From: Nocardia sp. alder85J
GTDB lineage: Bacteria; Actinomycetota; Actinomycetes; Mycobacteriales; Mycobacteriaceae
Reading direction: 5' to 3'
NCBI RefSeq assembly: GCF_020176955.2
Contig: NZ_JAIUCZ020000005.1
Location: 310,001-374,000, forward strand
DNA: 64,000 nucleotides
Each line of letters begins with the position of its first letter. Within the stretch, counting starts at the first letter, position 1. The translations under genes were made by a program, and so were the position numbers. The notes under the pieces were generated by a model. That model did not search any database. It was not told the origin of the DNA and saw only the letters and a list, made by a program, of their open reading frames with translations. Below are positions 59,145 through 64,000 of the stretch, piece by piece.

Positions 59145-60488
59145 TCACTCGGCGTCCGCCAGCAGTCCGCCGCGGAAATACTCGCTGCTGGACAGGGATT
59201 CGTGCAGCCGGACGAACTCCTCGCGGCTCAGCTTGGGACCGCTGCGCTCGATGACCGAGCGGGCGGCGCCGGCGCCGTCGGCGAGCAGATCGACGACGGC
59301 ACAGGCCATCACCTTGGCCGGGACCACGGCGGCGGCGACCGGATCGGCGGTGACGTACTCGCTGCCGTGGAACGGCGTCGCGCACCCGGAGGCGGCCAGC
59401 GGATGCACCACCGGCATCACCGTGCCGAGATCGCCCATGTCGGTGGAGCCGCCGGTGGCCTCGGCCAGATGTCCCACCGCCGCGGCGCCGAGCAGGGCCG
59501 ACGCGGTCCCGGCGGTCAGTTCCGCCAGCGGCGCGTCGTCCTGGAACGGCAGGAAGGAGACCGCGGTGGTGATCTCCACATCGGCGCCCATCGCCAGCGC
59601 CCCGCCGCGCAACGCGCGATCGACCCGCGCCGAGGCGTCGCGCATGGCGTCGATGGTGCGGGCCCGGATCAGCATCTCCAGTTCGGTCCGGGCCGGGATC
59701 GCCGAGACCGAATCGCCGGAATGCGTGATCAGGTGGTGCACCCGTACGGCATCGGTGTCGCGGAAGAATTCCCGGTGCGCGTCGATCGCGGCGATGGCGA
59801 CCGTCGCGGCCTTGTACGAGCTGATCCCGGCCCACGGCATGCCGCCGGCGTGGGCCGAGCGGCCGTGGAACCGCACCCGCTTGACCAGCGAGCCGTTGCC
59901 CCGCATGCCGAACGCCAGCGGCGGCTCGGCGACCCCGGTGTGGGTGAGCATCGCCAGATCGACATCGTCGAAGTGGCCGGCCGCGATCAGCTCCGCCTTG
60001 CCCGCGGTGTAGTGGATCTCACCCTTGTCGCGCAACGACATTCGCCAGCCCACCTCGATGCACTCCTCGGCCGGGACGGCGAACAGCACCACATCGCCGT
60101 CCAGCTCGCCCATCACCGGGGCCAGGCCCAGGCCCGCGCCGATCATCGAGGCGATCTGCGCGTTGTGCCCGCAGGCGTGGGCGGCGCCGGTGACCGGGTC
60201 GGCATACGGGTGGCCCGGAATGAGCAGACTGTCCAGTTCGCCGAGTACCGCGGCGGTCGGCCCGGGGGCCCGGCCGCGCAGCCGGGCCTTCACGCCGGTG
60301 CGGGCCAGGCCGGTCTGCGGGGTGAGGCCCATGGCGGTGAACCGGTCGGCGACGAGGGCGGCGGTGCGGGTCTCCCGATAGCCGGTCTCCGGGTGCCGCA
60401 GGATGTCGTCGCAGAGTTCGACGATCCGGCCGGCCTCCCGATCGATCGCGGCGCACACCCGCGCCTTCAACTCCGCTACAGTGCTCAT
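59145..60488 (-). CDS. M20 family metallo-amidohydrolase
   Basis: A 447-residue protein. Zinc ligands lie in GAAHACGHNAQIASM (His, Cys), the glutamate pair AVPAEECIEV, a dimer-domain His in RSAHAGGMPWAGI, and a late His in ATPFHGSEY. The pattern is that of amidohydrolases (AbgB/hippurate-hydrolase type), which cleave N-acylated amino acids or amides. GAGGAGACCGG precedes ATG 60488. Close to an amidase and its regulator, so part of an amide-catabolic neighbourhood. Confidence 0.9.
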   Translation of the reverse strand: MSTVAELKARVCAAIDREAGRIVELCDDILRHPETGYRETRTAALVADRFTAMGLTPQTGLARTGVKARLRGRAPGPTAAVLGELDSLLIPGHPYADPVTGAAHACGHNAQIASMIGAGLGLAPVMGELDGDVVLFAVPAEECIEVGWRMSLRDKGEIHYTAGKAELIAAGHFDDVDLAMLTHTGVAEPPLAFGMRGNGSLVKRVRFHGRSAHAGGMPWAGISSYKAATVAIAAIDAHREFFRDTDAVRVHHLITHSGDSVSAIPARTELEMLIRARTIDAMRDASARVDRALRGGALAMGADVEITTAVSFLPFQDDAPLAELTAGTASALLGAAAVGHLAEATGGSTDMGDLGTVMPVVHPLAASGCATPFHGSEYVTADPVAAAVVPAKVMACAVVDLLADGAGAARSVIERSGPKLSREEFVRLHESLSSSEYFRGGLLADAE

Positions 60489-60625
60489 CCGGTCTCCTCG
60501 GCTCGGTCGGCGGTCCGTGGCCATGTTTCCACGACCACGCCGGTACCGGCCGACCGGCGCTGCCGGGGCGCGCCGGTTACGATCCCGGCGACCTCGGCAT
60601 CCGCCGACCATGAGGAGAATCGCAC

Positions 60626-61033
60626 ATGACCACGGCCCCGCAGCCGAATCCAGCCCAGCATCCCGCCGTGATCAAGCTGCGCGACCGCCGCGCGGCCAGC
60701 ATGCAGTTGCGGGTGGCGGACTGGATCACCAAATTCGCCGGCTCCATGCCGTTCGTGTACATCCACGCCGTCGGCTTCGCGATCTGGATGGTGTGGGTCG
60801 AGAAGAGTCCTTGGCCCACACTGACTCTCGTGGTGTCACTGGAGGCCATCTTCCTGTCCACCTTCGTCATGATCGGCCAGAACCGGCAGTCGGAGTTCCA
60901 GCAGATCAAGGCCGATCACGACTTCCAGGAACAGGAGCTGGAGCTCAAGACCAACACCGAGCTGACCCGGGCCATCCACCAGATGACCGCCGAACTGCAC
61001 CGGCGGCTGCTCGACGATCAGCCGGATCGCTAG
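60626..61033 (+). CDS. DUF1003 membrane protein
   Basis: A 135-residue protein with two membrane helices (about 41-62, FVYIHAVGFAIWMVWV, and 70-88, SLEAIFLSTFVMIGQN) and a C-terminal helical tail (QEQELELKTNTELTRAIHQM). MIGQNRQ after helix 2 is the DUF1003 signature. GAGGAG precedes the ATG. The function is unknown; in this window it is an isolated + strand gene. Its TAG overlaps the convergent AtzG-like gene's stop. Confidence 0.9.
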   Translation: MTTAPQPNPAQHPAVIKLRDRRAASMQLRVADWITKFAGSMPFVYIHAVGFAIWMVWVEKSPWPTLTLVVSLEAIFLSTFVMIGQNRQSEFQQIKADHDFQEQELELKTNTELTRAIHQMTAELHRRLLDDQPDR

Positions 61034-61305
61034 CTGCCGTCGGCCCAGTCGACGATGCGGCCGGCGGCCCGGAAGTGCAGCGCCGGTGAGGCGTACCGCG
61101 CCTCCGGCACCGCGTACAGGGCGTCGACGGCCATCCGCTGGAATTCGAAAGCGACTGCGTACCCGGCGATCTCGGCGTCGGAGGCAGGCAGCTGGGACAG
61201 GCCGAGCAGGGTCTTCATGGTCTCGGTGATGCTGTATCCCTCGGGTACGGGCGGAGCGCCTACGTGGTTGTGCTCCGCTGCCGCCTCCGGCGCTTGACCG
61301 CTCAT
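61030..61305 (-). CDS. AtzG-like small amidase-associated subunit (DUF4089 type)
   Basis: A 91-residue protein with TMKTLLGLSQLPASDAEIAGY then a helix and SPALHFRA at the end. AtzG-type proteins form a small subunit that stabilises an AtzE-like amidase. The start overlaps the amidase stop by 4 nt (ATGA), implying coupling. The amidase belongs to the amidase-signature family, as AtzE does. The exact amide substrate is not indicated by sequence alone. Confidence 0.78.
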   Translation of the reverse strand: MSGQAPEAAAEHNHVGAPPVPEGYSITETMKTLLGLSQLPASDAEIAGYAVAFEFQRMAVDALYAVPEARYASPALHFRAAGRIVDWADGS

Positions 61306-62735
61306 GCCAGTGCTCCTTCGGAGACGATCGGTTCGGGGGTCTGCAAGTGCCAGTCGGTGGCCTGCTGGAAGACGTCGGCGACGCGCAGGATCTCGGCCTC
61401 GGCGAAGGCCCGTCCGGCCAGTTGCAGCGACAGCGGCAGGCCGTCGGCGGTGAAACCCATCGGCACGGCCAGCACCGGATTGCCGAGGGTGTCCCAGTAC
61501 GGGGTGTGGATGAGGCTGAACAGCATGCCGATGTCCGGGGTGCCGTCGGGCCCGGTGATCGACTCGAAGGTCGGCGAACCGGTGGAGGCGGTCGGGCAGA
61601 CGATCACGTCCACGGTGTCGAACAACCGGCCGATGGCGTCCTGGGCGACCCGGCGCACCCGTTGCGCCTGCACGTAATCGGCACCGGAGACCTGCGCGCC
61701 GATCGCCAGCATGGCCCGGGTGGCGACGAAGTAGTCGTCCCAGCGGGTGGACAGGTCGGTGCGGTGATAGGCCAGCGCCTCGCAGCCCATGGTGATCATG
61801 TCGACGGTGATCATCTCCTGGCGGTACGGCAGCGTCACCTCGGTGACGGTCGCACCCGCCGCGGTCAGCACCGCGACCGCAGTGTCGAACACCGAATCCA
61901 GCGCGGGATCGCTGGGCTCGGGGAAGTGCCCCTCGCGGACCACGCCGATGCGCACGCCCGCAAGGTCACCGACCCATTCCGGCACGGTGAAGGGGGCGTC
62001 GACACAGTCCGGATCGCTGGGATGCGGTCCGGCGATCACTGCCAGCACGGCGGCGCAGTCGCGGGCGCTGCGGGCCAGCGGGCCGATGTGGTCGAGGCTG
62101 TAACCCAGTGGGACGCAACCGGATTTGGGCACCCGGCCGAAGGTCGGCATCAAACCGCTGACGCCGCAGAACGCGGCCGGGATCCGGATGCTGCCCGCGG
62201 TGTCGGTGCCCAGCCCGGCCAGGAACATCCCGGACGCGACACCGATGCCGGCGCCGGAGCTGGAACCGCCCGGCCAGGTCGCGGGATTCCACGGATTGCG
62301 GGGCACCGGAAAGGGTTTGGTGACATCGGGCATGCCCACCGCGAATTCCATGGTGGTCGACTTGCCGGTGATCACCGCACCGGCCGCCTTCAGCCGGGTG
62401 ACCACCGGGGCGTCCTTGCCCGCGCCCCAGGCCGGGTCGAGAATCAGGCTCTGGGCCGTCGTCGGGCCCTCGGCCATCGCCAGAATGTCCTTGACCCCGA
62501 ACGGGATTCCGTGCAGCGGGCCGCGATCTGTGCCAGCCGCGAGTTCCGCGTCGGCGGTCGCGGCTCGTTCCAGCGCGTACTCGTCGAACCGGGCCAGGTA
62601 GGCGCCGAGTTCGCCGTCGAGCCGGTCGGCGGTGGCGATGGCGGCGCGGGTGAGTTCCACCGAGGTCACGGTGCCGGCGCGCAGCGCCGCGGCCGCATCG
62701 GTGACAGTCAGTGGGACGGGGGGTGTTTCGGACAT
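61302..62735 (-). CDS. amidase-signature family enzyme (AtzE/GatA-like)
   Basis: A 477-residue amidase. Catalytic Lys in HGIPFGVKDI (about 88), cis-Ser and nucleophile in the stretch PGGSSSGAGIGVASG to GTDTAGSIRIPA. All three residues of the Ser-cisSer-Lys triad are present. The small AtzG-like partner gene overlaps its 3' end. It is not part of a gatCAB operon. The GntR gene lies 57 nt upstream on the same strand, so one transcript GntR-amidase-AtzG is likely. Confidence 0.9.
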   Translation of the reverse strand: MSETPPVPLTVTDAAAALRAGTVTSVELTRAAIATADRLDGELGAYLARFDEYALERAATADAELAAGTDRGPLHGIPFGVKDILAMAEGPTTAQSLILDPAWGAGKDAPVVTRLKAAGAVITGKSTTMEFAVGMPDVTKPFPVPRNPWNPATWPGGSSSGAGIGVASGMFLAGLGTDTAGSIRIPAAFCGVSGLMPTFGRVPKSGCVPLGYSLDHIGPLARSARDCAAVLAVIAGPHPSDPDCVDAPFTVPEWVGDLAGVRIGVVREGHFPEPSDPALDSVFDTAVAVLTAAGATVTEVTLPYRQEMITVDMITMGCEALAYHRTDLSTRWDDYFVATRAMLAIGAQVSGADYVQAQRVRRVAQDAIGRLFDTVDVIVCPTASTGSPTFESITGPDGTPDIGMLFSLIHTPYWDTLGNPVLAVPMGFTADGLPLSLQLAGRAFAEAEILRVADVFQQATDWHLQTPEPIVSEGALA

Positions 62736-62792
62736 GACCGTACCTTTCTGCGCGTCGAGTGCCGCGCGGGAAGAATGCCGGAGGACGGCGGA

Positions 62793-63527
62793 TTACGCCG
62801 GCGACCGGCTGGTGCCGCGGGAGACGAATCGGAAGCGTTCGCCGCGGGTGTGGATGAACGCGAGGTCGAAGGGCCTGCCGTCGAGGTCGAAGATGAGCTG
62901 TTCCATGGCCATCAGCGGGGTGCCGGCCCGGATGCCCAGCACCGCCGCCAGCGCCGCGCCGGCGGGCTCGCAGTCGAAGACGAACTCCGACTCCGACAGC
63001 GCCACACCGGAATCGGCGAGCAGCCGGTACCAGTCGGAGACGAACGGAGTGTCCCGCAGTTTCGCGGCCTCCGGGAAGAGCACGTAGTTGGTCGCGATCG
63101 CGATCGGCTCGTCCTCGTGCAGCGCAACGTATTCCAGGCGCAGGCAGGGCGTGCCGGGGGCGGTCTCGAGCCGCGCGGCGACCAGGTCCGGGGCGGCGAT
63201 CACCGACCGGTCCAGCTCCCGCGGACGCATCCGCTGATTGAACATGCTGTCGCGAGCGGGCGCGATCACGCCGTGCGCCTCGGGCAGCGAGGTCCGCACC
63301 GGCGCCACCACCGCATGGGTGCCGACGCCCTGGGTGCGTTCGATCAGGCCCTCGTCCCGCAGCGCCGCGAGCGCAGCGCGCACGGTGGCGCGGGAGGCCG
63401 TGTGGGCGGCCATCAACTGGGCCTCACTGGGCAGCAGACCGCGCGGGTAGCTGCCACCGCGCACGGCGGCGCGCAGAATATCGCGCAGCCGTCGCACGTC
63501 GTGGCCCGCTTGCTCGGCCGTCCTCAT
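62793..63527 (-). CDS. GntR/HutC-family regulator (UTRA domain)
   Basis: A 244-residue regulator. The winged HTH is at residues 10-75 (LLPSEAQLMAAHTASRATVRAALAALRDEGLI), the UTRA ligand domain from about 100 to the end (CLRLEYVALHEDEPIAI, DLAFIHTRGERFRF). ATG 63527 with a weak CGGAA ribosome-binding site. Upstream of the amidase and AtzG-like genes, it probably represses them until an amide or its product binds. Confidence 0.88.
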   Translation of the reverse strand: MRTAEQAGHDVRRLRDILRAAVRGGSYPRGLLPSEAQLMAAHTASRATVRAALAALRDEGLIERTQGVGTHAVVAPVRTSLPEAHGVIAPARDSMFNQRMRPRELDRSVIAAPDLVAARLETAPGTPCLRLEYVALHEDEPIAIATNYVLFPEAAKLRDTPFVSDWYRLLADSGVALSESEFVFDCEPAGAALAAVLGIRAGTPLMAMEQLIFDLDGRPFDLAFIHTRGERFRFVSRGTSRSPA

Positions 63528-63982
63528 GGTTCCGGACGGTAGGCAGTTCCGGTTTCCGGCCGATCTCTCGGCGGTGACCCCGGTGTTACGGGCATGCGCG
63601 ATCGGCGCTCCCCTCATGATCGATCCCTTCACCTCGGGCCGTTCGGCGCTGTGACCCGACAGTCGCAGCGGTCTGTTTCGCCCGGATGTCGGATTCTGTT
63701 TCGCCCGGTTACGCCACCGGGCCGCCGCCACGCGAGCCCCGGACCTGCGGTCTCACCCCGACCGGGCCTGGTTACGCCGGAATCGCGAGCGCTGCGCCGT
63801 CCGGGTCGTCGGAGCCGTCCGGGCGGGCGGAGCCGTCCGGGCCATGGGGCCGTCGAAGTCGTCCGGGCCGTGGGGGCCATCGGAGTCGTCCGGGCCGTGG
63901 GGGCCGTGGGGGCCGTCCGGGCGTCCTACGCCGTCCGATTCATACAAGACCGCGCGGACCGGCCGTGCCTACCGTGGACGGC
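63528..63982. other. gap at the right end, no gene seen
   Basis: 455 nt with no supported gene. The left part should hold the GntR promoter. The right part carries short GC-rich repeats (listed next) and a -10 for the final gene, TACCGT at 63970-63975, 7 nt before ATG 63983. Confidence 0.45.
63795..63925 (+). repeat. short tandem GC-rich repeats
   Basis: Degenerate copies of GTCGTCCGGGCCGTGGGGGCC-like units (about 21-30 nt) repeat about five times, e.g. GAGCCGTCCGGGC, GTCGTCCGGGCCGTGGGGGCC twice. On the minus strand this gives a Gly-Pro-His/Asp series that is not evidently a real protein. Confidence 0.6.
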
Positions 63983-64000
63983 ATGACAGTACAACTCGAT
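63983..64000 (+). CDS. start of a further gene (partial, probably leaderless)
   Basis: The first six codons read MTVQLD and run off the right edge. TACCGT (63970-63975) ends 7 nt before the ATG without a ribosome-binding site, like the other leaderless starts in this window. Nothing can be said of its product. Confidence 0.5.

Noticed and set aside
61347..63542. 731-codon open frame on the + strand
   Set aside because: Antisense shadow of the amidase and GntR genes; no ribosome-binding site or domain.
1..64000. Mobile element or prophage boundaries
   Set aside because: No transposase, integrase, terminal inverted repeats with target duplication or tRNA attachment site were found, although lsr2 and small unknown genes prompted a search.

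Overview
The window is about 70% GC, uses GTG and TTG starts freely, and carries gene neighbourhoods typical of mycolic-acid actinobacteria: lexA divergent from a LysM protein with nrdR nearby, oxyR divergent from ahpC-ahpD, Lsr2, a Pr6Pr membrane protein, antigen-85-like esterase folds, and XRE/DUF574/DUF397 genes. A Nocardia-like chromosome is the best guess; the genus is inferred. I found no tRNA, rRNA, CRISPR array, transposase or integrase.

Left part (1-18.2 kb, all + strand): the 3' end of one gene, then two tandem DUF4132 paralogues of about 1,100 residues with duplicated upstream regions, a small unknown gene, a MoxR-type AAA+ ATPase, a DUF5682 protein, a CoxE-like VWA protein and a SWIM zinc-finger protein. 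The last five overlap or nearly abut. This gene content resembles the E. coli yehI(molR)-yehL-yehM-yehP-yehQ set. An Asp-box beta-propeller protein and a secreted Kazal-like protein follow.

Middle (18.2-36 kb): a fused indolepyruvate ferredoxin oxidoreductase, a gamma-glutamylcyclotransferase-like protein, a metallo-beta-lactamase-fold hydrolase and a GH16 glycosidase; the oxyR / ahpC-ahpD peroxide defence locus; a PhzF protein, DUF5134, a class III aminotransferase, a Pr6Pr membrane protein with a long hydrophilic insert, and HrpA helicase with a repeat-rich insert.

36-46 kb: nrdR, an unknown secreted protein, a ChiZ-like LysM protein and lexA, with three SOS-box-like sites between the last two; a CtaG-like membrane protein; a CDF metal exporter; then an M-box (Mg2+) riboswitch followed by a 29-codon ORF, a 54-residue ORF and a divergent Nramp transporter that is probably a Mg2+ importer; then an Lsr2 paralogue.

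46-64 kb: a PAS-GGDEF protein with a DUF574 methyltransferase, a 23-residue hydrophobic peptide ORF, a secreted esterase, an SRPBCC-acyl-CoA-synthetase fusion next to a PucR regulator, an XRE (DUF5753)/DUF574/DUF397 group divergent from two tiny genes, a GNAT acetyltransferase, an alpha/beta hydrolase, an M20 amidohydrolase, DUF1003, and an amidase/AtzG-like pair under a GntR/UTRA regulator. The window ends in the first codons of another + strand gene.
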